The notes beneath the pieces were generated by a model. The model had not been told where the DNA came from and made no database searches. It was given only the letters and a program-made list of their open reading frames with translations. From an uncultured Klebsiella sp. (lineage in GTDB: Bacteria > Pseudomonadota > Gammaproteobacteria > Enterobacterales > Enterobacteriaceae), in assembly GCA_902490055.1 (NCBI GenBank), contig CABUCP010000213.1:1-6158 (forward strand): a stretch of 6,158 bases of DNA, written 5' to 3'. Each line of letters begins with the position of its first letter. Positions within the stretch are counted from its first letter, which is position 1. The translations under genes and the position numbers were made by a program. Of the stretch, positions 1-6,158 are shown piece after piece.

Positions 1-10
1 CAACTACTTC

Positions 11-1480
11 ATGAAAGATTTTGCCATTCCGGCCTCGCACACTACGGCCTCTACCGCGCCGGTCGATGAGGTCCTGCCAATTACGCAAATGATTCTTTAT
101 GGATTGCAGCACGTGCTGGTGATGTACGCCGGGGCGGTGGCGGTTCCGCTGGTGGTAGGCAACGCGGTTGGTTTGCCCGCAGAGCATATTATCTTATTGA
201 TCAGCGCCGATTTATTTATTTGCGGCGCCGCTACCATCGTGCAATCGATGGGTATTAAGCAGTGGTTGGGCTGTCGCCTGCCGCTGATTCAGGGCTGTAC
301 CTTCGCCGCGCTCATTCCTATGGTGCTGATCGGTAAAGAGTACGGCATTGGAGCTATCTCCGGCGCGGTTATCGTCTCGGGGATTTTTATCCTCTGCTGC
401 GCGCCGTGGATTAGCCGCCTGATTCGCTTCTTTCCAAAGGTGGTGATGGGCGGCATTGTGACGCTGATCGGCCTCTCTATTATGCCAGTCGCGGGCGGCT
501 GGATTGGCGGCGGTAGCAGCGAAATGGCCGGTTTCGGCGATCTTTTCTCGCTGTTGATGGCCGCCATCACCCTGGTCATCATTCTTAACCTCTATACCTT
601 CGCCACCGGAGTGGTGAAAAACACCTCAGTGCTGATCGGGCTGGTGATCGGCACCATTCTATGGAGCTTCTTTAAACCGCTGGATTTTAACCTCGTCAAC
701 GCCACTCCGTGGCTGCATCTGCCGCAGGTGATGCAGTTCGCCCGGCCGGAGTTTCATATCGTGCCCGTCGCCCTGCTGTCGATGGTGATGGTGGTGGTGA
801 TGGTCGAAACCATGTCGTCCATCATGGCGACCGGCGATATCGTCGGCAAAAAAGTGGATGCCGGCATGCTGCGTAATGGTCTGAATACCTGCGGTCTGGC
901 CACGATGATTTGCGGCTTCTTCAACCTGTTCCCCTACGCCGCCTTTGCCCAGAACGTCGGTCTGATTGGTCTGACCGGGGTACGCAGTCGCTTCGTGGTC
1001 TCGGTCTCCGGCGTCATCCTTATGCTAATGGGCATTTTCGCCAAAATGGCGGCGCTGGTGGTGCTGATCCCGAAACCGATCCTCGGCGGCGCCGGTATCG
1101 TCATGTTCGGCATGGTGGCTGTTTCCGGTATTCGTACTCTCGGTCAGGTCAACTATCGTAACAATAACAATGGGATGGTAGTTGCGCTAACCCTCGGTCT
1201 CGGCATGATGCCGGTACTGGTGCCGAACCTGTTTACCCAGTTTCCGCCGATGATGCAGCTGTTCCTGCATAGCGGGATCACTATCGGCACCCTGACGGCA
1301 ATCGTCGCCAACCTGACGCTTAACGGCAGCGTGCCGTTCCGCATTTCTCACGATGTTCCAGAACCAGATCCGGCGCCGCCGAGCGCCGCCGCCCGTAACA
1401 TGGCGGTACGCACGGTGCGCATGTGGCTACTGCTACGTAAGGTTCAAAAAGGACAAACTGCCGCTGACGGCCAGGAGTGA
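11..1480 (+). CDS. NCS2-family purine (urate/xanthine-type) permease, UacT-like
   Basis: An inner-membrane nucleobase:cation symporter-2 (NAT/NCS2) protein of 489 residues that probably imports urate or xanthine with protons. Hydrophobic segments run from about residue 25 to 437. Family landmarks seen: the TM1 His34 in GLQHVLVMYAG, TM8 Glu266, and the signature Gln314-Asn315-x-Gly-x4-Thr322-Gly323. The tail VRTVRMWLLLRK and Thr98 (in CTFAA) match E. coli UacT better than XanQ/XanP, from memory. Two oddities: Cys294 lies where UacT and XanQ have an essential Asp, and Gly323 lies where UacT has Arg (XanQ has Gly). Urate versus xanthine is therefore unsettled. The start is uncertain: the 10 bases before this ATG hold no Shine-Dalgarno and the frame is open to the window edge, so the true start may lie further upstream. 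The small ORF and fdhF follow closely, probably in one operon. The family is very sure; the exact substrate is not. Confidence 0.9.
   Translation: MKDFAIPASHTTASTAPVDEVLPITQMILYGLQHVLVMYAGAVAVPLVVGNAVGLPAEHIILLISADLFICGAATIVQSMGIKQWLGCRLPLIQGCTFAALIPMVLIGKEYGIGAISGAVIVSGIFILCCAPWISRLIRFFPKVVMGGIVTLIGLSIMPVAGGWIGGGSSEMAGFGDLFSLLMAAITLVIILNLYTFATGVVKNTSVLIGLVIGTILWSFFKPLDFNLVNATPWLHLPQVMQFARPEFHIVPVALLSMVMVVVMVETMSSIMATGDIVGKKVDAGMLRNGLNTCGLATMICGFFNLFPYAAFAQNVGLIGLTGVRSRFVVSVSGVILMLMGIFAKMAALVVLIPKPILGGAGIVMFGMVAVSGIRTLGQVNYRNNNNGMVVALTLGLGMMPVLVPNLFTQFPPMMQLFLHSGITIGTLTAIVANLTLNGSVPFRISHDVPEPDPAPPSAAARNMAVRTVRMWLLLRKVQKGQTAADGQE
1473..1476 (+). promoter_or_regulatory. Ribosome binding site for the 42-codon ORF
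   Basis: GGAG lies inside the last codons of the permease, 7 bases before the ATG at 1484. This is a near-ideal Shine-Dalgarno and is the main reason to treat the short ORF as translated. Its position inside the upstream gene suggests translational coupling to the permease. Confidence 0.6.
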
Positions 1481-1483
1481 TTG

Positions 1484-1612
1484 ATGTCCATGTCGCAACG
1501 CCTGCTTTTTGCATTGTTGGTGATGGCCCTGATGGCGGTACCCGCCATCCAGGACGCCATTACGCTCGGTATAAACAGCCGTTTTATCTATCTGTTGCCG
1601 TACTACTTTTAA
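1484..1612 (+). CDS. Small hydrophobic protein, 42 residues, unknown function
   Basis: I do not recognise this protein. It begins MSMSQRLLFALLV and ends YLLPYYF. Residues 7 to about 22 are strongly hydrophobic and could form one membrane helix; a short polar stretch (QDAITLGINSR) and an aromatic, hydrophobic tail follow. The ATG has GGAG 7 bases upstream; a second Met at codon 3 is too far from it to be favoured. The stop codon overlaps the fdhF Shine-Dalgarno (TAAGGAG), so the ORF fits exactly between its neighbours, 3 bases after the permease and 11 before fdhF. That fit argues for a real gene, perhaps a small membrane partner of the permease or a coupling cistron for fdhF. Both roles are inference. 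It could also be an untranslated spacer that happens to be open. Confidence 0.6.
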   Translation: MSMSQRLLFALLVMALMAVPAIQDAITLGINSRFIYLLPYYF

Positions 1613-1616
1613 GGAG
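1611..1616 (+). promoter_or_regulatory. Ribosome binding site of fdhF
   Basis: AAGGAG lies 7 bases before the ATG at 1624 and fixes that codon as the fdhF start, giving a protein whose length matches E. coli FdhF. The site overlaps the stop codon of the preceding small ORF, an arrangement typical of coupled translation. Confidence 0.85.
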
Positions 1617-1623
1617 TCTTACT

Positions 1624-3771
1624 ATGGAAAAAGTCACCACCGTCTGCCCCTACTGCGCCGCTGGCTGTAAGCTGCGGCTGGTGGTGGACGACGGCGTGGT
1701 CGTCGGCGCCGAAGCGGCAAGGGGGAAAAACAATCAGGGAACCCTGTGTCTGAAAGGCTATTATGGCTGGGACTTCATTAACGATACCCAGATCCTGACC
1801 CCGCGTCTCAAGACCCCTATGATCCGCCGCCAGCGTGGCGGCAAACTGGAAGCCGTCTCCTGGGACGAGGCGCTCGATTACGTCGCCACCCGCCTCAGCG
1901 CCATTAAAGCGAAGTATGGCCCGGACGCTATCCAGACCACCGGCTCCTCGCGCGGAACCGGTAATGAAACCAACTACGTGATGCAAAAATTCGCGCGCGC
2001 CGTTATTGGTACCAATAACGTCGACTGCTGCGCTCGCGTCTGACACGGCCCTTCGGTTGCAGGTCTGCACCAGTCGGTCGGTAACGGCGCTATGAGTAAT
2101 GCCATCACGGAGATTGATAACACCGATTTGGTGTTTATCTTCGGCTACAACCCGGCGGATTCCCACCCTATCGTGGCGAATCACGTCATTAACGCCAAAC
2201 GCAACGGGGCGAAAATTATCGTCTGCGACCCGCGCAAAATTGAAACCGCGCGCATCGCCGACATGCACATCGCGCTGAAGAACGGCTCGAATATCGCGCT
2301 GCTCAACGCTCTTGGCCACGTCATTATTGAAGAGGATCTGTACGATAAATCCTTCGTTGCCAGCCGTTCTGAAGGCTTCGAGGAGTATCGCAAAATCGTC
2401 GAAGGCTATACGCCGGAGTCGGTGGAAGCCATTACCGGCGTCAGCGCGCAGGAGATCCGCGCCTGCGCCCGGATGTACGCGAAGGCCAAATCCGCCGCCA
2501 TCCTGTGGGGCATGGGCGTAACCCAGTTCTATCAGGGCGTCGAGACCGTGCGGTCGCTGACCAGCCTGGCGATCCTCACCGGCAACCTCGGCAAGCCGAG
2601 CGTCGGCGTTAACCCGGTACGCGGGCAGAACAACGTCCAGGGCGCCTGCGATATGGGCGCGCTGCCGGATACCTATCCGGGCTATCAGTACGTCAAGTTC
2701 CCGGAAAATCGCGAGAAATTCGCCAAAGCCTGGGGCGTCGACAGCCTGCCGGAACATACCGGCTATCGCATCAGCGAGCTGCCGCATCGCGCGGAGCACG
2801 GCGAAGTGCGCGCGGCGTACATTATGGGCGAAGATCCGCTGCAGACCGACGCCGAGCTTTCCGCAGTGCGTAAGGCGTTTGAACAGCTGGAACTGGTTAT
2901 CGTCCAGGATATTTTCATGACCAAAACCGCTGCGGCGGCCGACGTCATTCTGCCGTCCACCTCGTGGGGCGAGCACGAAGGCGTTTACACCGCGGCGGAC
3001 CGCGGCTTCCAGCGCTTCTTTAAAGCGGTGGAACCGAAGTGGGACCTGAAAACCGACTGGCAGATTATCAGCGAAATCGCTACCCGGATGGGTTACAAGA
3101 TGCACTACAACAACACCCAGGAGATCTGGGACGAGTTGCGGCATCTGTGCCCGGACTTCACCGGCGCCACCTATGAAAAAATGGGCGAGCTCGGCTACGT
3201 CATGTGGCCATGCCGCGATGAGTCCGACGCCGACCAGGGGACGTCGTATCTGTTTAAAGAGAAGTTCGATACCCCGAACGGGCTGGCGCAGTTTTTCACC
3301 TGCGACTGGGTCGCGCCGATCGATAAGCTCACCGACGAGTACCCGATGGTGCTGTCGACAGTGCGTGAAGTCGGCCACTACTCGTGCCGCTCGATGACCG
3401 GCAACTGCGCGGCGCTGGCGGCGCTGGCGGATGAACCAGGCTACGCGCAAATCAACACCGCCGACGCCGAACGGTTAGGCATCGAAGATGAAGCGCTGGT
3501 GTGGGTTAATTCGCGTAAGGGCCGCATCATCACCCGCGCGCAGGTCAGCGACCGTCCGAACAAAGGCGCGGTGTACATGACCTACCAGTGGTGGATTGGC
3601 GCCTGTAACGAGCTGGTGTCGGAGAACCTGAGCCCGATAACCAAAACGCCGGAGTATAAGTACTGCGCGGTCAACGTTGAGCGGATTGCCGATCAGCGCG
3701 CGGCGGAACAGTACGTGATCGACGAGTACAACAAGCTGAAAGCCCGCCTGCGCGAAAGCGCGATGGGTTAA
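1624..3771 (+). CDS. fdhF: Formate dehydrogenase H, selenocysteine- and molybdenum-containing
   Basis: Oxidises formate to CO2 and passes electrons to iron-sulfur partner proteins. In E. coli it is the cytoplasmic formate-oxidising part of formate hydrogenlyase (with HycB and hydrogenase 3). The reading frame is 715 residues, the E. coli length, if the in-frame TGA at 2041-2043 is read as selenocysteine 140. Seen: the 4Fe-4S ligands Cys8, Cys11, Cys15 and Cys42; Lys44; Sec140 followed by His141; Arg333 and Gln335 near the active site; and a C-terminal molybdopterin-dinucleotide binding region from about residue 590. The sequence is nearly colinear with E. coli FdhF, with scattered conservative changes. 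The ATG at 1624 is chosen for its AAGGAG and the matching N-terminus. A tool that ignores recoding would split this gene into pieces at 1624-2043 and 2092-3771. It is not a pseudogene. It follows a purine permease and a small ORF with no normal promoter gap. Confidence 0.98.
2041..2080 (+). promoter_or_regulatory. Selenocysteine UGA codon and bacterial SECIS hairpin
   Basis: The TGA at 2041-2043 is followed by a hairpin nearly identical to the E. coli fdhF SECIS. The lower stem pairs CGGCC (2046-2050) with GGTCG (2076-2080), including one G-U. The upper stem pairs GGT (2055-2057) with ACC (2069-2071) and GCA (2059-2061) with TGC (2066-2068). T2058 is the bulged U and the loop is GGTC (2062-2065). 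The bulged U and loop Gs are the features SelB recognises in E. coli. The element lies within the coding region, as is usual in bacteria. Confidence 0.96.
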
Positions 3772-3805
3772 GGTTCGGCGGCCTTACCCGATATCCGGGC
3801 CCCCT

Positions 3806-3832
3806 CCCCGGTGGCGCTTACGCTTACCGGGG
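3806..3832. repeat. REP-like palindrome 1
   Basis: CCCCGGT (3806-3812) pairs perfectly with ACCGGGG (3826-3832). The inner GGCG (3813-3816) can pair with CGC (3821-3823) across a CTTA loop, leaving TT unpaired. An imperfect stem with a small internal bulge is characteristic of REP units. Confidence 0.7.
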
Positions 3833-3856
3833 CTACCGACCGAATACCGAACCGTA

Positions 3857-3890
3857 TCCCGGATAAGGCGCTACGCGCCGCTATCCGGGA
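3857..3890. repeat. REP-like palindrome 2
   Basis: TCCCGGATA (3857-3865) pairs perfectly with TATCCGGGA (3882-3890). GGCG (3867-3870) then pairs with CGCC (3876-3879) around a CTACG loop, with small unpaired bases between the two stems. It lies 24 bases after palindrome 1 and shares its GGCGCT and TACGC core, making a BIME-like pair. Confidence 0.75.
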
Positions 3891-3949
3891 ACCTTCTCCG
3901 GGTATTCACCCCGCTAATTCCCGCCATTTTCTTCTTTTTCTCCGCCCTT

Positions 3950-3955
3950 TATACT
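3950..3955 (+). promoter_or_regulatory. Possible -10 element of yjcO
   Basis: TATACT matches five of six bases of the sigma-70 -10 consensus and lies 30 bases before the yjcO start, which would give a short leader of roughly 24 bases. The -35 position holds only a T-rich stretch (TTTTCT), so the match is partial. Confidence 0.4.
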
Positions 3956-3985
3956 GCGAGGGTCTTCCTTACTGATAATAAAAAA

Positions 3986-4669
3986 ATGAAATACCTCTAT
4001 TTACTGCTGGCCTTGACAAGCTTCGCCGCAGGCGCTGCGGATCCGGGCAGCCAATACCAACAGCAGGCTGAAGCCGGCGACCCGCGCGCGCAGTTTTATC
4101 TGGCGGATACCTGGGTTAGCTCCGGCAATTACCAACAGGCTGAATACTGGGCGCAGAAAGCGGCGGCGCAGGGCGACGGCGATGCGCTGGCGCTGCTCGC
4201 TCAGCTGAAAATCCGCAACCCGCAACAGGCCGACTACCAACAGGCCCGGCAGCTAGCGGAGAAATCGGTGCAGGCCGGCAGCAAGGCCGGCGAGATTATC
4301 CTCGCCCGCGTGCTGGTCAATCAGCAGGCCGGCCCGACCGACTACGCGCACGCCATCAGGCTGCTGCTGGATGCGGCAAAAGATGAAGAGAGCGACTCCG
4401 CCGTTGATGCGCAGATGTTGCTGGGGCTTATCTACGCCAGCGGCGTGCTGCCGCCGGAAGATGACCTCAAGGCCGCGCAGTACTTCAAAGGCAGCTCGGC
4501 GCTTTCACGCACCGGCTATGCCGAATATTGGGCAGGGATGATGTTCCAGCAGGGAGAGAAAGGTTTTATCGAACCAAACCCGCAAAAAGCGCTGCACTGG
4601 CTTAACGTCAGCTGTCAGGAGGGGTTTGATACCGGATGTGAAGAGTTCGACAGGATAACCAAAGGCTAA
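3986..4669 (+). CDS. yjcO: Sel1-repeat periplasmic protein YjcO
   Basis: A 227-residue protein, about the length of E. coli YjcO, which also sits between fdhF and gltP. Residues 1 to about 17 form a Sec signal peptide (short basic start, LYLLLAL core, likely cleavage after AGA), so the mature protein should be periplasmic. The rest is built of Sel1-like (TPR-related) helical repeats. Recognisable units lie at about 24-60 (AGDPRAQFYLA), 62-95, 140-170 (AQMLLGLIYASG) and 177-213 (AEYWAGMMFQQG). Such repeats usually mediate protein-protein contacts, and no catalytic motif is visible. Cys210 and Cys218 are the only cysteines in the mature part and could form a disulfide. No clear Shine-Dalgarno precedes the ATG, only an A-rich stretch, so initiation may be weak. 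It converges on gltP. Its function is unknown to me. Confidence 0.92.
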   Translation: MKYLYLLLALTSFAAGAADPGSQYQQQAEAGDPRAQFYLADTWVSSGNYQQAEYWAQKAAAQGDGDALALLAQLKIRNPQQADYQQARQLAEKSVQAGSKAGEIILARVLVNQQAGPTDYAHAIRLLLDAAKDEESDSAVDAQMLLGLIYASGVLPPEDDLKAAQYFKGSSALSRTGYAEYWAGMMFQQGEKGFIEPNPQKALHWLNVSCQEGFDTGCEEFDRITKG

Positions 4670-4697
4670 AAAAAAGCCCGGCGCGAATGGCCGGGCT
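4668..4697 (-). terminator. Intrinsic terminator of gltP
   Basis: Read on the minus strand, AGCCCGGC (4697-4690) pairs with GCCGGGCT (4682-4675) around a 7-base loop, followed by a run of eight T. This is a textbook Rho-independent terminator just past the gltP stop. In the plus direction the hairpin is preceded by A but followed by CTCTGACAT rather than T, so it would stop yjcO transcripts less well. The minus-strand T run also overlaps the yjcO stop codon. Confidence 0.9.
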
Positions 4698-4705
4698 CTG
4701 ACATC

Positions 4706-6016
4706 TTATTGGGCGGTTTTATCAAACTTGCCCAGCACTTCGCGTTCATACGCCAGCGCTTTCTTACGGTCAAACTTGTGTTCCCACTTGGCGATAACCA
4801 GCACCGCCAGGGCGTTGCCGACCACGTTCAGCGCGGTACGCGCCATATCGAGGATACGGTCGACGCCGGCAATAAACGCCAGCCCTTCCAGCGGGATCCC
4901 CACGCTGCCCAGCGTCGCCAGCAGGACCACGAAGGAGACGCCCGGCACGCCAGCGATACCTTTCGAGGTCACCATCAGCGTCAGCACAAGGGTGATTTCC
5001 TGCCACAGGGAGAGGTCGATACCGTACAGCTGAGCGATGAAGATCGCCGCGATGCTCTGATATAGCGTCGAACCATCGAGGTTAAAGGAGTAACCGGTCG
5101 GCACCACGAAGCTGGTAATCGAGGCCGGCGCGCCATAGGCTTCCATTTTCTCGATGATCCGCGGCAGCACGCTCTCGGAGCTCGCCGTGGAGTAAGCCAG
5201 AATCAGCTCATCCTTCAGGATGCGAATCAGGATCCAGATACTCAGTCCGCACACCCGCGCCACGATACCCAATACCACCAGCGCGAAGAACAGAATCGCG
5301 AAGTACACCAGGATAACCAGCTTAGCCAGCGGCCACAGCGAGGCGAAACCGAAGGTCGCGACGGTCACCGAGATCAGCGCGAAGACCCCGACCGGCGCAT
5401 AGCGCATCACCATGTGCGTCACTTTGAACATGGTTTCGGAGATGGAGCGGAAAACGGTCACCAGCGGCTCGCGATGGGTCGCCGGCAGTGAAGAGAGGCC
5501 CAGGCCGAACAATACCGAGAAGAAGATAATCGGCAGCATATCGCCTTTCGCCATCGAGGCGACGATGTTGGTCGGCACCAGCGACAGGATGGTTCCCATC
5601 AGGCCATGCGCATGGCTCTGCACTTCCGCAGTGGTGTTCTGATATTTCGAGATATCGACCGCCGCCAGCTGCGACATATCAATGCCGCTCCCCGGCTGGA
5701 AGACGTTCGCCAGGGTGATCCCCAGCACAATCGCCACCGTGGTGATCACTTCAAAATAGATGATGGTCTTGGCGCCGATACGGCCCAACTGCTTGGCGTC
5801 GCCGACGCCCGCAATGCCTACCACCAGCGTCGAGATGACAATCGGGACGACAATCATTTTGATCAGGTGGATAAAGATATCGCCTGCCGGGGTCAGGAGG
5901 TTAGAGATTAACCAATCACGGCTTTCGGCGTGGTAATGCAGGTAGCTGCCCAGAAGTATGCCAAGCACCAGGGCTAGCAAAATCTGCCAGGCCAGGCTGA
6001 CTTTTGTTTTTTTCAT
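4706..6016 (-). CDS. gltP: Glutamate/aspartate:proton symporter GltP
   Basis: An inner-membrane secondary transporter of the dicarboxylate/amino acid:cation symporter (DAACS, SLC1-like) family that imports L-glutamate and L-aspartate with protons. The 436 residues are nearly colinear with E. coli GltP (437). Seen: eight or so hydrophobic segments; the serine-rich hairpin STASSES at 276-282; NLDGS at 312-316, the counterpart of the NMDGT motif; the second hairpin region with SKGIAGVPG near 351-359; and VDRILDMART at 385-394, with the Asp and Arg that bind substrate in this fold. The start is the ATG at 6014-6016, preceded 9 bases away by GAGGAAG; an in-frame TTG 18 bases upstream lies beside that Shine-Dalgarno and is not a likely start. 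It is transcribed convergently with yjcO and is probably monocistronic, with its own terminator. Confidence 0.97.
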   Translation of the reverse strand: MKKTKVSLAWQILLALVLGILLGSYLHYHAESRDWLISNLLTPAGDIFIHLIKMIVVPIVISTLVVGIAGVGDAKQLGRIGAKTIIYFEVITTVAIVLGITLANVFQPGSGIDMSQLAAVDISKYQNTTAEVQSHAHGLMGTILSLVPTNIVASMAKGDMLPIIFFSVLFGLGLSSLPATHREPLVTVFRSISETMFKVTHMVMRYAPVGVFALISVTVATFGFASLWPLAKLVILVYFAILFFALVVLGIVARVCGLSIWILIRILKDELILAYSTASSESVLPRIIEKMEAYGAPASITSFVVPTGYSFNLDGSTLYQSIAAIFIAQLYGIDLSLWQEITLVLTLMVTSKGIAGVPGVSFVVLLATLGSVGIPLEGLAFIAGVDRILDMARTALNVVGNALAVLVIAKWEHKFDRKKALAYEREVLGKFDKTAQ

Positions 6017-6025
6017 CACTACTGA

Positions 6026-6032
6026 CTTCCTC
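6026..6032 (-). promoter_or_regulatory. Ribosome binding site of gltP
   Basis: GAGGAAG on the minus strand lies 9 bases before the ATG at 6016. It decides against the in-frame TTG at 6034-6032, which overlaps the first base of this site, and gives an N-terminus that aligns with E. coli GltP. Confidence 0.8.
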
Positions 6033-6109
6033 AATGAAAGGCACCATTCCGGGAGGTAATGGCACCCACTGAAAGGGGTATGAATTGTGTTGCGTTGCTT
6101 TATGGGGTC

Positions 6110-6138
6110 ATTTTCGCTTTGGTTTATCGACCTGTCAG
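6110..6138 (-). promoter_or_regulatory. Possible sigma-70 promoter of gltP
   Basis: On the minus strand CTGACA (6138-6133) and GAAAAT (6115-6110) are separated by 17 bases, matching nine of twelve consensus positions. The transcript would start near 6103, giving a leader of almost 90 bases. The match is moderate and other promoters may lie outside the window. Confidence 0.35.
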
Positions 6139-6158
6139 CACATTTTCTTGCGTATATG

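Larger units (their letters stand above)
3784..3900. repeat. REP/BIME-like palindrome cluster after fdhF
   Basis: The gap between fdhF and yjcO holds at least two strong palindromes and a weaker one (CCCG/CGGG at 3787-3799). They resemble enterobacterial REP sequences with GGCGCT/TACGC centres and closing CCGGG arms. Such extragenic elements can stabilise upstream mRNA, bind gyrase or IHF, or attenuate transcription. None has a run of T on either strand, so they are not ordinary intrinsic terminators. Genome-wide copy number cannot be seen here. Confidence 0.7.

Noticed and set aside
1477..1623. An upstream in-frame extension of fdhF
   Set aside because: The extra residues have no counterpart in FdhF, overlap the permease end and the small ORF, and the ATG at 1624 has an ideal ribosome binding site.
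1624..2043. fdhF as a pseudogene or as two separate genes broken by TGA
   Set aside because: The TGA is at codon 140, exactly the selenocysteine position of E. coli FdhF, and is followed by a well-formed SECIS hairpin.
1609..3450. A 613-codon open frame on the minus strand opposite fdhF
   Set aside because: It lies antisense to a near-complete, clearly conserved fdhF. Its translation is rich in Arg, Gly, Val and His with no recognisable domain, and long antisense frames are expected in GC-rich genes with strong codon bias.
4668..4697. The hairpin as an intrinsic terminator for yjcO on the plus strand
   Set aside because: No T run follows the stem in that direction; the T run is on the minus strand, after gltP. 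Some bidirectional effect is possible.
4709..5911. Several plus-strand open frames of 60-118 codons within gltP
   Set aside because: They are antisense to a highly conserved transporter gene, lack good ribosome binding sites, and show no recognisable domain.
6017..6034. TTG start for gltP six codons upstream
   Set aside because: It overlaps the Shine-Dalgarno that serves the ATG at 6016, and the extra residues are absent from E. coli GltP.

Overview
The window looks like chromosomal DNA from an enterobacterium of the Klebsiella/Raoultella/Enterobacter kind. The formate dehydrogenase H, YjcO and GltP proteins are all close to the E. coli K-12 versions as I remember them. The DNA is more GC-rich than E. 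coli, with G/C-favoured third codon positions, and the gap after fdhF holds REP-type palindromes. The genus is an inference. No mobile element, CRISPR array, tRNA or rRNA was seen.

Layout. (1) 11-1480 (+): an NCS2-family purine permease most like the urate transporter UacT; its start may lie just outside the window. (2) 1484-1612 (+): a 42-codon ORF for a small hydrophobic protein with a strong ribosome binding site. (3) 1624-3771 (+): fdhF, a 715-residue selenoprotein with an in-frame TGA (Sec140) followed at once by a bSECIS hairpin. These three genes are separated by only 3 and 11 bases and look like one transcription unit. (4) 3772-3985: a 214-base gap with REP-like palindromes and a possible -10 for the next gene. 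(5) 3986-4669 (+): yjcO, a secreted Sel1-repeat protein. (6) 4668-4697: a hairpin terminator serving the opposite strand. (7) 4706-6016 (-): gltP, the proton/glutamate-aspartate symporter, with a leader and possible promoter up to 6158.

How they may work together. In E. coli, FdhF is the formate-oxidising subunit of formate hydrogenlyase, and it has also been reported as needed for formate-dependent urate breakdown with AegA/YgfT. Here fdhF directly follows a urate/xanthine-type permease with no room for its own usual promoter region. This suggests that, in this lineage, formate oxidation and purine import are co-expressed. YjcO and GltP are the conserved flank also found beside fdhF in E. 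coli.

The points most worth a second look are the permease-small ORF-fdhF arrangement, the undescribed 42-residue protein, and the permease's cysteine where characterised NCS2 purine transporters carry an essential aspartate.
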